DNA of 64,000 nt from Podarcis raffonei (GCF_027172205.1 NC_070618.1:8872001-8936000); one strand, 5' to 3'; positions 36,566-56,343 are shown, numbered from the stretch's first letter. Numbers and translations are program-made. The notes: generated by a model from the sequence alone, not told the origin.

Positions 36566-36692
36566 ACTCCATTCCCTCCAACATTTCTCTGGTGAACATA
36601 CGTCCTAAGGAAAAGCGGGACATTCCGTGATCGAATAAGAAACCAGAATGGCTTCTTTAAATCTGGGACTGTCCCTGAAATTTGGAGGGTAT
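36566..36692 (-). repeat. CCCTCCAA-type short repeat, antisense copy
   Basis: Starts CCCTCCAACATTTCTC and ends AAATTTGGAGGGTA, the inverted form of 990-1135. Confidence 0.6.
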
Positions 36693-37167
36693 GTGTGTGG
36701 GATCTGTAGCTACAAAGGATTCACAACACTCCCTAGCCAGAATAGTGTGGTTATTAGGTTATGAAATTCTCTGTAAAGCTAAAGAAGGTCAGAACAATGT
36801 ATGAACAGGGCTTGGTGGTTTCCTCGGCACTGTATATTTCCAGTCTGGCCGAAGCTCAGCATGGGACTGCCATTGATCTGCCATATAATTCCATGCCCTG
36901 CACTTCCAACGGGCTTTAGAATGCTGCACTCCCCTGGGCTGGCTGTAGCCCACACAGAACAGGATTACAGGATTTGTGATGTTTCATAAGCATCCAAGAT
37001 GGCGGAAACAGGGCCCAAGACAGGACTCAGCTGTGTACATTGGCAGAACTACCCACACCACAACATCTCAATTCCTAGAAATGTTTCACTTCAGATATAA
37101 GGCACCTGGGGTTATGTTATCACCTTGGGCACTTGCAAGGTCTATTTTAACCATGCTGATGCAAGAC

Positions 37168-37232
37168 TATGGGAAGTGGAAAGCTGGTGGGACCTTGGGC
37201 TGAGGAGATAAGGTCCTAGGGAAGGTATAAAT
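37168..37232 (+). promoter_or_regulatory. PRSS: Promoter of trypsinogen B (conserved block + TATA box)
   Basis: TATGGGAAGTGGAAAGCTGG (37168-37187), then GACCTTGGG, then a TATAAAT box at 37226-37232, 65 bp before the ATG. The first block is shared with trypsinogen A at nearly the same distance. Confidence 0.65.
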
Positions 37233-37290
37233 GTGGAGAGATGCCTTCAGAAAGTCCTGTTGTAATTGACGAATCCACTGAGAAGACATC

Positions 37291-45900
<8,610 letters not shown>

Positions 45901-45996
45901 GACAGCAATTCCTCCTCTAGTTTCAACATACTAGCACCCTTTGCTTCTCATGTAATTTGTCTTAATAATAACAATATAAAAAAAGAATTCCAAGGA

Positions 45997-46002
45997 AATA
46001 AA
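45997..46002 (+). terminator. Poly-A signal of trypsinogen B
   Basis: AATAAA 97 bp after the TAA stop. Confidence 0.8.
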
Positions 46003-46314
46003 TGAATACAGATTACTAAACCTATCCTGGTTTGTGGTTGTTTTCTTTTCACCACACTCCAATCAAAGGGTATATCTGTGCCGCAGACTTTTATTGTGGC
46101 ACTTTTCACTTTCATATTTCCACTTCTTTTTAACCTATTTATAAAGTGCATTTATTTATTTATGATTCCTACCAAGACGACTTACAACTAACATTCAATT
46201 ACAAAAGAACCCTTAAAAAAACTAAAAGGAAAAAACACACATTTAAAATGTTAACATATTAGAAACAGCATCACACTGCGCAAACTCAAATTTTCTAACC
46301 CTAACCCTTTTAGA

Positions 46315-46680
46315 GGGGGGGCGCGGGTGGCGTTGTGGGTAAAACCTCAGTGCCTAGGACTTGCCAATCGCATGGTCGGCGGTTCGAATCCCCGCGGCGG
46401 GGTGAGCTCCCGTCTTTCGGTCCCAGCTCCTGCCCACCAAGCAGTTCGAAAGCACCCCTAAGTGCAAGTAGATAAATAGGTACCGCTTTATAGCGGGAAG
46501 CTAAACGGCGTTTCCGTGTGCTGCGCTGGTGCTGGCTCGCCAGAGCAGCTTTGTCACTCTGGCCACGTGACCCAGAAGTGTCTCTGGACAGCGCTGGCTC
46601 CTGGCCATCTTAAGTCAGATGAGCGCACAACCCTAGAGTCGGACACGACTGGCCCGTACGGGCAGGGGTACCTTTACCTT
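46315..46680 (+). mobile_element. Sauria-type SINE, sense, copy 6
   Basis: Complete head-to-tail copy with TAACCCTTTTAGA on both sides. Its subfamily matches copy 1 (both read 'ccctaagtgcaagtagataa' rather than 'gtcaaagtgcaagtag'). Confidence 0.88.
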
Positions 46681-46969
46681 TAACCCTTTTAGAAGTAGGT
46701 GGGATGTTTTTTTTAAATGTATTTCTTTTCCCCTTTTGTTTTAATGTATGTACTGTACATGGGTTATTGTTTTTTGGTTGGTTGGTTGGTTGGTTGGTTG
46801 GTTGCAAGTTGCTTTGAGTTGCCCTGGGCCAGATAAAGCAACCAACAAAATAAACAAATATCCAACAGGAAAAGAATATGAATTTCAGGTGACTTATGTA
46901 TAATAACATTACCATGCTGCAATGCAAAGATCAAATTTAAATTCCACAGTGCTTCCTTTTTTCTCGGCA

Positions 46970-47110
46970 GTGCCAGACCCTCCAACTGTCTCTATTTTCC
47001 AGAGACATTCCCAGATTTACAGAAGACATTCCGGTTTCTGATTTGATCCCAGAATGTCCTGTTTTTACTTAGAACATCCCTATTTTAATTGGAGAAATGT
47101 TGGTGGGTGT
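46970..47110 (+). repeat. CCCTCCAA-type short repeat, copy 4
   Basis: Same unit as 990-1135, more diverged. Confidence 0.55.
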
Positions 47111-47128
47111 GGAGCTATGCCATCCCCA

Positions 47129-47271
47129 AGCCATCTGAGAGCAGCCCTGTATAGGAAAGTTTTTTAATGTTCATTAAACATTATTGTTTTATATATGTTG
47201 GAAGCTACCCAGAGTGGCTGGGGCAACCCAGTCAGATGGGTGGGGTATAAATAGTAAAATATAGTAGTAAA
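47129..47271 (+). mobile_element. CR1/L2-clade LINE 3' end
   Basis: 'gccatctgagagcagccctg' through 'gctacccagagtggctgggg' and 'gggtataaatagtaaa'. It directly follows a CCCTCCAA-type repeat, the same order as at 990-1332. Confidence 0.75.
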
Positions 47272-47272
47272 A

Positions 47273-47586
47273 GGTAAAGGTAAAGGGACCCCTGACCGTT
47301 AGGTCCAGTCGCGGATGACTCTGGGGTTGCGGCACTCATCTCGGTTCACTGGCCGAAGGAGCCGGTGTACAGCTTCTGGGTCATGTGGCCAGCATGACTA
47401 AGCCACTTCTGGTGAACCAGAGCAGTGCACGGAAATGCCGTTTACCTTCCCGCCGGCGTGGTACCTATTTATCTGCTTGCACTTTGATGTGCTTTCGAAC
47501 TGCTAGGTTGGCAGGAGCAGGGACCGAGCAACGGGAGCTCATCCCGTCGCGGGGATTCGAACCGCCAACCTTCTGATCGGCAAGCC
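47273..47586 (-). mobile_element. Sauria-type SINE, antisense, truncated, copy 7
   Basis: Antisense copy that lacks the first part of the tRNA-like head; it stops at 'cttctgatcggcaagcc'. Confidence 0.8.
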
Positions 47587-47813
47587 AAAGATGTCCCTGT
47601 TTTCATCAGAGAAATGTTGGAGGGTATGCAGTGGAGGAACTTAGACTAAGATCCTTCAGTCTGAAGCCTGCTTGTTTGTCTTCCATCTTGGGAAGGCAGA
47701 AATTCTGAATCAGTCTTTGATGGATACCATGTGCAGAGTCAGGCAATTTGTTAGTTCTCTAGATAGCCTTTCGCTCCCTGCTGTATGTGGATTTAGTTAA
47801 GGTATCAGATCTA

Positions 47814-48039
47814 CAGTGGTACCTCAGGTTAAGTATTTAATTTGTTCCGCAGGTCTGTACTTAACATGAAACTGTTCTTAACCTGAGGTACCACTTTAGC
47901 TAATGGGGCCTCCTGCTGCCGCTGCGCTGCCGGAGTATGATTTCTGTTCCCATCCTGAAGCAAAGTTCTTAACCTGAAGCACTATTTCTGGGTTAGCAGA
48001 GTCTCTAACCTGAAGCGTATGTAACCTGAGGTACCACTG
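47814..48039 (-). mobile_element. Tigger-like MITE, family A, copy 7
   Basis: CAGTGGTACCTCAGG / CTGAGGTACCACTG with TA flanks. Confidence 0.85.
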
Positions 48040-48303
48040 TATGTGAAGAATATCCCGCAATAACTCTGTCCCCTGCTTCAAACCGATTACAGTTGGAGGC
48101 TTCCCTCTGCTGGAAGCTTTAGGGACTTCCCCCCCATTGAAAAACCAGGAGCTTCCATAGGTAAATACAGGGGGTGTACAAAAATGTCCCTGCAAATCAG
48201 GAGTGGCTGTGTAACCCCCTCCCACTTTAGAGAAGTAAACCAGGTAGGCTTGCCATACATCAGGAAAATTCCTGACATGCCCTGGTTTTCAGGTGTAAAA
48301 ATG

Positions 48304-48347
<44 letters not shown>

Positions 48348-49543
48348 TAATTTTGCTGAGTCGGCAAAATGTCAGGGGAAACCCAGTTGTATGACAGGAA
48401 AAAAAAGTTCAGCAATTTGGGGGTCTTCCTTAAAAAAAAAGCCTGGCACTCTGTGGGTGTCAGGAATTTTACTTTTTGAAATACGGCAACCCTAAAACTA
48501 GGCTTCCCTCTGGGTTCACAGTCGAGTTTATAGATCTGCTAGGTTGGCCCATGAAACAAACACAGATTCGGTCATCTCTCCTGCCACTCCTTGCCCGTGC
48601 TTTAGGTGGGCTGTCTGCCAATTTTATTTCTAAACTAGCACATGTATTTGTTCATTTAAACATTTATTGTGCTCCTCTCTCCACTTTTGTTTCGACTTTC
48701 CTCTTAAAGAACAGAAACATTTCTTCAAATGTCAAAAATACCAGGGCTGTGCGTGGGGTCCCGATCCAGGGCCTGATCCTGCACCTTGGAGTGACCCTGA
48801 TATGACCTGGGATATCAAGGTGTTCAGGATCTATGAACAGCAATGTTTTAAAATTCCTCCTGAACGTTAAATAATGATGATGATCTTTTGCAAACCGCTT
48901 TGAGGCAGGTTCCCACCCCTCCCCCAATCAATTACAACAATATAAATGTTATGAAATGAATAAAACAAATCAATGTTCACGTGAATTGCATGGCTCAGCA
49001 TGACAGCAGATGGCAGTATGCACAGAAGCCTTGGCCTCTTCAAGAGAAAGAAACCCTCTTAAAATAAGCCAGACTGGTAGAAATGATGCAGATGGGAGCA
49101 TGTGTTGAAAAATGTTTGCAAATATGTTCAGTCTGTCAATCAAGCGTTTATGGCAGTCCATCAACCAATTTTTTAAAAAAGCACAAAATGACAGCCTTGG
49201 TAGAATTGAGTGCTAGTTATCAATACTGACTTATCAATTTATACTGGAGAGAGATGACAGCGTTCACATATTTTGCTACCTGCTCCATGAAACATGAAAA
49301 CATGCCAAGAAAATGGGCAGAGCATGTATTTTACCCATGAGCGCATTTGTGCATTAGTCATGTGGGTGAAGGGATGCAAAATAATTGGAGGAACTGAAAG
49401 TTGCAGCACACTGTGTATGCTCTGAATTAATTGAAATTGCCCAACCCCTTAGCCAAAGACCACCCAAAAAGCATCATACACATGTCACAGAAAGAGGCAG
49501 TCTCCCACCGAAATTTTGAGAGTGTCTCCTATCTGACAAGATA
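48040..49543. other. Intergenic, no gene recognised
   Basis: Contains a GT microsatellite (48308-48347) and a probable L2 tail with TGAAATGAAT at about 48884-48962. The rest shows no exon or repeat that I can name. Confidence 0.45.
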
Positions 49544-49793
49544 CAGTCGTACCTTGGTTTTCAAACAGCTTAGTTCTCAAACGTTTTGGCTCCTGAACAC
49601 CACAAACCCAGAAATGACTGTTCCGATTTGTGAACTATTTTTGGAAGCCGAACGTCCAATGGGGCTTCCGCGGCTTTCGGTTGGCTGCAGGAGCTTCCTG
49701 CAGCCAATCTGAAGCCATGCTTTGGTTTCCAAATGTTTTGGAAGTCAAACAGACTTCCGGAACGGATTCCGTTTGACTTCTGAGGTACGACTG
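49544..49793 (+). mobile_element. Tigger-like MITE, family B, copy 3
   Basis: CAGTCGTACCTTGG / TGAGGTACGACTG inverted ends; interior 'ggttggctgcaggagcttcc' shared with 27196-27437. Confidence 0.8.
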
Positions 49794-51110
49794 CACTTGA
49801 TAATGGCCACTGATCGCATTACTTAGCCAGTGTGGCCATTCTTTTGAGATGGTAAGAATCCAGGTCACAGACATACCCTATTCATACACAAAAAAGATAG
49901 GATTTGAAAAGTACTACTGGGAAAAGTTTCTCCGATATACCGTATTTCCTTCTGCAGAATAAATATTTGGGGTTATTAAGATGGCTTCTGGATTCCTCTC
50001 CTGTACTATTTCAGACATGTGGTTTATATCCTTACATATGTGTGTTTACCTTGTGCACTGATTAACATTTATGTTGTTTTTGAGACCTTAGAATTCTTAT
50101 AACACTGGGTATAGCTTGGGACTGAATCTCTGTGCCATCCTAACACCACAAGCTCATGGGGGGAAAGGGGACACAATTGGATTGCGCTATAAGTCTGGAT
50201 CCAACCCAGAGATTCTACATACAAAACCCCACAACAGTGTTAGAATTCCTGATCTAGATTGCAGTCATGGGACTTTTGTCTTTCACATGACGGTATGTGT
50301 TTTGACTCCATAGAGTGGGAAGTGACGGAGACAGGATGTTTGTGTTACTGTGTTCTGTGAAGTGGGACTATTGTCTTTTGTTCTTTTTCTCTTTGTTGAC
50401 TGATGCTAGAGAGAGAGGGGGGGAGCCATGTTGCAGTGCTCCGTGTGTGTTTATATGTAAATAAAGTAGATTAGCCAAAATGCTGAGTTGCTGAGGTCTG
50501 TTTCACAACTGCGCAAACTCTGCAGATCTCTAAGTGTGCCGGTCTTGGTTGGCATCAGTCGCTGTGATGTTTGGGCAGAAGAAAGCTTTTGAAGCTCCTG
50601 AACGATCGACCAGGAGGGAGGGAACATGCCAGTCGGGCATGTGTCTCTGCCAGAGTCCTACTTGAGTGTAGGCTGAACTTCTGACAACCAGGACATAGGC
50701 TTTGTTGTGGTACTTCCCCCTTAACATTTCATTCAGCTGCTTGGGCTCTTAGGAATGGTTTCTGGGAGTGAACCAAGATGCCCTGATTCATGGGAAATGG
50801 GGTGTTTGCACACTGAATGCTTCAAATTTGGGGAGCGTCACTTACAGAGGCCAGAAATCCAGCACAAGGGCAAGCCAGGCCACACATTAGGGCAACCTGG
50901 CACACTTGAAATGGCCCCCGGATTGTGTGCGTATGTATTTTGTGGGTGGGGTGTGTGTGAGATTTCCAGTGCCAGCCATGAACACCTGCCCATGCTTGCA
51001 TAGCACAAGGCCTACTCTCAGGCAGCAGAGTCCAAAGAGATTATTAATAAACTAAGAAGGACTTGACGTATCTCGAGCTATCGTCGGCCAGTTTGAAAAG
51101 GGTGGGCACA
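49794..51110. other. Intergenic sequence upstream of TRBV segment 7
   Basis: No gene seen. The part from about 50240 to 50740 has LTR-like features (TGTTAG start, 'tgtaaataaagtagattagc' resembling a poly-A region), but no matching ends or target duplication, so I do not call it an LTR. Confidence 0.4.
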
Positions 51111-51118
51111 GGAAGCAC

Positions 51119-51128
51119 TGACATAATT
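51119..51128 (+). promoter_or_regulatory. CRE-like motif upstream of TRBV segment 7
   Basis: TGACATAATT matches 8 of 10 positions of the reverse TRBV decamer (TGACATCACT), about 70-80 bp before the leader ATG. Suggestive only. Confidence 0.3.
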
Positions 51129-51198
51129 TCCTTCACGGTCTGTGCCAGGAGTTCACCTCTTTCATCATTCGAGCTCAGTTCAGTGTACAGATCAAATG

Positions 51199-51295
51199 AT
51201 GTCTCACCTGCTGCCGATCCTTTCATGGCTCTTCGTGGCTCTTTGTAAGAGGGAGAGGCGGGCGGGGGAGAGAGAGAGAGAGAGAGAGAGAGGGA

Positions 51296-51339
<44 letters not shown>

Positions 51340-52052
51340 AGAAAGAAAGAATTAGGCTGGTGAAAGACTGTGAAAGGGGTGGGAGAGACATCTGCCCCAT
51401 GGTAGACAGATAATTTCTTTCTGCCCCCCTGTCACTTCTCATCAAATAAGTTTGGCAGCTTTTTAAACTACTACAATCCACAAAAGCCTGATTAGAAGAG
51501 TGGGGTGAGTGGGAAGACCCCAGGCAGAGACCCCTTTTTCAAACCATCTTTGTCTCTCATTTCTCCCATCTTAGCAAACAAAGGTTGAAAGAGAGAGACC
51601 AAGTCATGGATGGCATTTTTTACGGATAAGTTATATTTTCTTGGCTGTTGAGTAGCTTGTGTTCCTGATCACCAGGACACCGGATACAACCTTCAGCCTT
51701 TCTGATTGCATCCTTTCCTTGCCCCCGATAGTTCTTTGCGATGGAGAACAGCGCTTGTTTCTCTCCCAGACTCCCCGGTGGGAAGTAAAGCAGCTTGGGG
51801 ACACGGCCAAAATGAATTGCCACCAGATCGGCATAGACCACAGCTGGATGTACTGGTATCGGCAGCCGGCAGCAGGAGGAGAGCTAGAATTCATTGGTAT
51901 CCTGGTTAGAGGGACTCCAGAGCCCTCTTTTGAAGACAGGTTTAAAGGCGGGCGATTCACGATGGGAAGCGAGGATAAAAAGCACTGCTACCTGCGAATA
52001 AGTGAGCTGAGACCCGAGGATGCCGCCAGATACTTCTGTTCCTCTGGAGCGG
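51199..52052 (+). CDS. TRBV: TRBV segment 7, between trypsinogens and D (leader + V exon)
   Basis: Exon 1 (51199-51244) encodes MSHLLPILSWLFVAL and ends at GTAAGA. An ATG three bases earlier at 51196 would add one Met. Exon 2 (51732-52052) follows TTGCCCCCGATAG in matching phase. Landmarks: first Cys in AKMNCHQI, Trp in MYWYRQPA, second Cys in EDAARYFCSSGA. There are no stops, and a near-perfect 23-RSS follows. It is distant from the other six: its mature start (QRLFLSQTPRW), CDR2 and CDR3 start (CSSGA rather than CASS/CAAS) all differ. The intron carries a long GA/GAAA microsatellite. Its place downstream of both trypsinogens and 2.2 kb from D, in the same orientation, means it would join by a short deletion that spares the trypsinogens. 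In mammals the 3'-most V (TRBV30) instead lies inverted beyond C-beta. Confidence 0.92.
51269..51352 (+). repeat. GA / GAAA microsatellite in the TRBV segment 7 intron
   Basis: A GA run followed by about thirteen GAAA units; a purine-only strand of some 80 bases that begins about 25 bp after the leader donor. Confidence 0.9.
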
Positions 52053-52091
52053 CACAATGCTGCAAGCCTTCAGCTGCTCCCCACAAAAACA
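52053..52091 (+). promoter_or_regulatory. 23-bp-spacer RSS of TRBV segment 7
   Basis: Heptamer CACAATG, 23 bp spacer, nonamer ACAAAAACA. The heptamer is the same as the one on the 3' side of D. Confidence 0.93.
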
Positions 52092-52214
52092 ATCCTATAG
52101 GGTGGCGATGGGGAACTCAGGAGTGAATGTAGTCCTTCAGGCCTCTCTGTCCCTCAGGAACACTCGGCTCAGCCAGTTGCCTCCAGGAGCCGACTTCGGT
52201 AACCTTTCGTAATG

Positions 52215-52440
52215 CAGTGGTACCTCAGGTTAAGTACTTAATTCGTTCCGGAGGTCCGTTCTTAACCTGAAACTGTTCTTAACCTGAAGCACCACTTTAG
52301 CTAATGGGGCCTCCTGCTGCTGCCGCGCTGCCGGAGCACAATTTCTGTTCTCATCCTGAAGCAAAGTTCTTAACCTGAAACACTATTTCTGGGTTAGCGG
52401 AGTCTGTAACCTGAAGCGTATATAACCTGAGGTACCACTG
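52215..52440 (-). mobile_element. Tigger-like MITE, family A, copy 8
   Basis: CAGTGGTACCTCAGG / CTGAGGTACCACTG ends; TA on the right, changed on the left. Confidence 0.8.
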
Positions 52441-52442
52441 TA

Positions 52443-54243
52443 TGCTGCTCTGTGCAAGGTCAAAATTTGTGCTCCAAAATGGATATTCTCAGTTATGGAT
52501 CTTCTCCATTTTGCACCCCCTTGTCTGGGTGCACTGTCCAGGGGAACTGGGAGATATCTATAAAGATATAGAATCCGGATTCTATATCAGCTTTGTTTCA
52601 TAAATGTTAGGCATTTGCAAATTTTGTGGGGGCTTTCCTCCCCCCTTGGCAACTTAAAAGATGTTATGATAAGGAATAATGATGTAAAGGTGGTAACTAA
52701 TTTGATCTCTGCAGCAAAAAACAGTAATTGTTAAAAACAAGAACACGGGGGGAAAGCTCACCTCTCACTATTTATGAATGGATTGAAAAGATTTGGTCTG
52801 TGTTGATCAAGATCAGATTAGCCTACAATGGCAGAATGCAATAAATCTACCCAGTAAATTCATGGAGAAGAGTGTTAATTTCAATAACAATGGCAATGTG
52901 CAGCCATATGTTGTTTTCAGTTTATTGTAAAGTTATTATCTGGAAACCTTGTAAACTTATAAAATGCTAACTAAAAGAAAAGAGTGAGAACTGGTTCACA
53001 AATCAGTCCTTTCTTATCATCCTTTAATCTTTTTGTGAGACATGTGTGTTTCTCTCTCATCTTATTAAAAATGAAATTATTTTCAGAATAATTATAAAAT
53101 GTTTCTGTAGACTGGTCAAACACAGCTTGATGACATCACAAATACTAGCCAATCGACACCCTCCATAGCAGGCTTCCCCCACCCCCTTGGTTCAAATTAA
53201 GCCATATTGAAAACTTGCAAAATTCCATCCACTCAAACTTGCTCAAGGAAAGGAAAATGATTTTTTTAAAAGGAATGTAATTGGGGCACTTAGTCAAAAC
53301 TTAGTCAACCTTAGTCAGTGCTCTAAGAATATAACAACTGCCTTTACTCTTTGGAGAACTCACACTATGAATAGAAAATATTGGATCGCGCCCCCTTCTC
53401 AAAAAAAGATTACCTTCCACAAACTTCCACTCACTGACAGCAGGAATGCCCACCCAACCCTGTAGCTCTGTATGATGTTTGACATGTGCGATTATATATA
53501 TTCACACAAGTGGTATAGTGATGTGAGCTGAACAAATCAGGAGGCAGCTTGTGCAAGATTTTAGCCCCTCCCCCATGAACCGGAGAATCAGATTGGATTG
53601 GCTAACAGGAAATAAGATACCACCTTAAATAAAAGTGGCTTCTTAAGAGAGAATTGTTGCATTTTTTAATCATCTCACATAGAAGAAATATTTTCCACCC
53701 AGGTATACATGCGTCGCTGAGCATTTAATAACAATTTGGGGGTTTGGCTGTTTAAAGAGCTCCCTCAGGAATCCTTATTGGAAGGATTCAGTACCTGTCT
53801 GTTGGGTAGGCTAGGATTATTTCCATTTTGCCCATGAGGTAAAATTTGAGCTGGAGAGTCCTCAGTTGCATTCTGACCCACATCATAAGTGTACCCTTTA
53901 GCTTTTCTCTGGTAAATGTTTCGTTTTTATTCTGTACAACTTTTCTTTAGAATCAAAAGCTCATTTTTTTCTGAACAGGAAGGCAGGCAGATATCTCTAC
54001 CTCTAGTTCATCATTCATCACATGCTCCTGAAGGCTATATAAACTATATATGGCAGCTGGCATAGCAATAAGGAGGAGAGGAAACACAGGTCACTGTGGC
54101 TTCCTGAGCGGAGGAGCCCCCTAAGGAAATTCTGCGTCTGGTGACATGTCTTTGACAGTTCCCACCAGCTCTGCCACTGTTCCCTGACTTGGCTGAAACC
54201 TTCATTTGGCTGTTGGTGTCTGTGGTGAAACTCAGGGAGGAGC
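52443..54243. promoter_or_regulatory. Repeat-poor region upstream of D, candidate germline D promoter
   Basis: No gene or named repeat seen over 1.8 kb, which is unusual for this window. A TATATAAA box at 54036-54043 lies about 230 bp before the D coding segment. In mouse a germline promoter (PD-beta-1) sits just 5' of Dbeta1; this could be its counterpart. The functional claim is inference. Confidence 0.35.
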
Positions 54244-54271
54244 CATTACTGTATGAGAGTAAATCATTGTG
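54244..54271 (+). promoter_or_regulatory. 12-bp-spacer RSS, 5' side of TRBD
   Basis: Nonamer CATTACTGT (5 of 9 matches to GGTTTTTGT), 12 bp spacer, heptamer CATTGTG. Confidence 0.85.
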
Positions 54272-54284
54272 GGGACAGGGGGCT
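54272..54284 (+). other. TRBD: TRBD diversity segment
   Basis: The coding segment is GGGACAGGGGGCT. Its first 12 bases are the same as human TRBD1 as I know it. It is bracketed by a 12-RSS on the left and a 23-RSS on the right, the arrangement that only a TRB or TRD D segment shows. All three forward frames are open (Gly-Thr-Gly-Gly, Gly-Gln-Gly-Ala, Asp-Arg-Gly), giving the glycine-rich CDR3 centre typical of beta chains. It lies 2.2 kb after TRBV segment 7 and 0.8 kb before the first J. Only one D is visible; a second D could exist with a second J-C cluster beyond the window. Confidence 0.95.
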
Positions 54285-54323
54285 CACAATGATTCATTTC
54301 TTCAAGAGGCCTTTACAAAAACC
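54285..54323 (+). promoter_or_regulatory. 23-bp-spacer RSS, 3' side of TRBD
   Basis: Heptamer CACAATG, 23 bp spacer, perfect nonamer ACAAAAACC. The heptamer is the exact reverse complement of the 5' heptamer CATTGTG. Confidence 0.95.
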
Positions 54324-55065
54324 CTCCCTTGCTTAACAAATGGGCTCTAGCCAGGGATTCACAGCAGATCTAACAATGCAGAACTTCACAGCCTTTTCAG
54401 ACTTGGGAGCCACCATTATTTCCACATATGGCCACATATTTTATTCATTCGTTCATTTTATTATTATTATTATTATTATTTCTGGAATTTTTGTCCCACG
54501 TTCCTAACCCACAAGACTTTCAAAGTGGCCCAAAACATCTTAGGTGTCCTACTCTTTCTCTCAGTCCTTTCCCCTTCTCTCCATGCATCATCCTCACTCT
54601 CTATGCCTCTTTCCCCTTAAAAACAATTACAAAAATAAGGTGGCATTTGGTAGCACTTGAGGGACCCAGCTGAGGTTGCTGGCATGAATTCCAGTTCTGA
54701 ATCATGCTCCATCAGTTGAAGAACACTGGGGTAGAAGAACTCACAGAGACCTTCTGTTTATTGGATTTCTCATGAAAGATGGGGCTGACTAAGTCTATAA
54801 TCTGCTCAAAAAATGATAAAACCTCACTACTTCCATTAAGGGTGGATTTCCATAATCACCTCTCTGCACAATTATTGCCCCCGCAAGTTTTTAAGGTAGG
54901 TCTTCAAGTGGTCCAGTTGTTGTGATGAGAAGTTGTTTGAATTCACTCTTATTAAATCATATCTCCTCTCACAGTGACCCTCTTTCTCGTTCTAGGAATC
55001 TGCCCCTGAGGGAATATCATTCTGAAGACCCTACTCTCAAAACACTCTACAAGGCAAGGCATGGA

Positions 55066-55093
55066 CAATATTACCAAGCCTGGTAACACAGTG
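55066..55093 (+). promoter_or_regulatory. 12-bp-spacer RSS of TRBJ 1
   Basis: Heptamer CACAGTG and a 12 bp spacer, but a poor nonamer (CAATATTAC). It is the weakest nonamer of the six J signals. Confidence 0.65.
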
Positions 55094-55143
55094 TTCCAAC
55101 AATATCCTGTATTTTGGGAAAGGGACTCGACTCACTGTTTTAG
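55094..55143 (+). other. TRBJ: TRBJ segment 1
   Basis: Encodes NNILYFGKGTRLTVL with the F-G-x-G motif that closes CDR3, then splices at G/GTAAGT to the constant region. A J segment supplies the last beta strand of the V domain. The frame is intact. Confidence 0.95.
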
Positions 55144-56266
55144 GTAAGTACTTCTTCAACCATAACTTTGAATATTGAATAATCATTCCCTCATTCCTGG
55201 GAACTGTAGTTCTGCCAGGGATAGGGACTATTGCTCAGCACCCTCATTAAACTACAATTATTTGGAGGAAAGCATGGCAGCTGAACTTCCACGAGACCAA
55301 ACTAAATGTTTGTGTGTAGTTTAGACCCTTTCTGTCTGAAGACATCCCCTCTTCCTAGACCACTATTGGGCAAACAACATTCCCTTCAGTTTGTTCTCTA
55401 GAGCCTTAAGTTTAAACAAATCATCTCAGTCCTGGGCATATGAGATTATTTTCCAAAGCTACATATTTGATTCTTTAGACTGCAGAATATATACGTCGGT
55501 ATGCACCCTTCCCCCTTTCAAACTGTCTTTTTAAAAAGCGATAATACTAAATAAGGAGAGAAGCATTATACATAAAATAGGTGTTGTGGAATGTCTTGGC
55601 TTAAAATATAAATAGAACAAACAGGTTTTACAAGCAACGAAGAGTCTTGTGACTTTCTTGGTTCAGACTGCAGTGCAATTAAATGCAGGTATATAGGGGA
55701 ACCAAGAAAGAAAATGTTTGCAGAGTGGAGCTAAAGGGGCATGCCACAGAAAAGGCAGCAGCAGTCCTGTCTGGCACCTTTCCCTACAGCTGACCTTTGC
55801 TTCTTGGCCACACATCCTAAATCTCCCAACTGAAGATAACTTTTTGTGCATCTGCCAGAGACAAGCTCTGATCCATGAAAGCACATGATACAGCATAAAT
55901 CTATTAGTCTTTAAAGTGCCACCACGAGACTGGTTTTGCTACAGCAAAATCTAACATGCAGATGCCCCCTTGGGACTTGGTTGATCCATAGGTAGGTTTG
56001 CTAGATATCTTCCCCACTTCTTCCATAGTTATCATGGAGCAACAGAGGAAGGTCAAGATGAAATTCTATGAGATGAAATGGGTCTGGAGACAGGGCAGGG
56101 TGGAGAGAAATATTCTGGAGGTTTCCCCACCTAAAGATAAGAAGTCCCATCATTTTCTGAAAACACTGTTGACGTGGTTTTGTTTTTATCTTTGCCGTAT
56201 GAGATAAGTCACTTGTGAGCTCCTAAATCACCCTGTCTTGACCAGAGATAACTTCTCTGGGAAATT

Positions 56267-56294
56267 TATTCTTGTTGCTCTGTTTAACACTGTG
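56267..56294 (+). promoter_or_regulatory. 12-bp-spacer RSS of TRBJ 2
   Basis: Nonamer TATTCTTGT (6 of 9), 12 bp spacer, consensus heptamer CACTGTG. Confidence 0.9.
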
Positions 56295-56343
56295 TCAAAC
56301 TCCCCACTGAACTTTGGCCAAGGAACCAGGCTGACAGTTCTAG
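56295..56343 (+). other. TRBJ: TRBJ segment 2
   Basis: Encodes SNSPLNFGQGTRLTVL and ends at a G/GTGAGT donor. Resembles the SNSPL.FG.GT pattern seen in mammalian TRBJ (for example human TRBJ1-6, SYNSPLHFGNGT). Confidence 0.95.

Noticed and set aside
50240-50740. Possible third LTR (TGTTAG start, AATAAA inside)
   Set aside because: I could not find paired ends or a target-site duplication; left as unassigned sequence.
52092-54243. A second D or an additional V between V7 and TRBD
   Set aside because: No heptamer-spacer-nonamer pair with the right geometry and no Cys/Trp/Cys frame was found.
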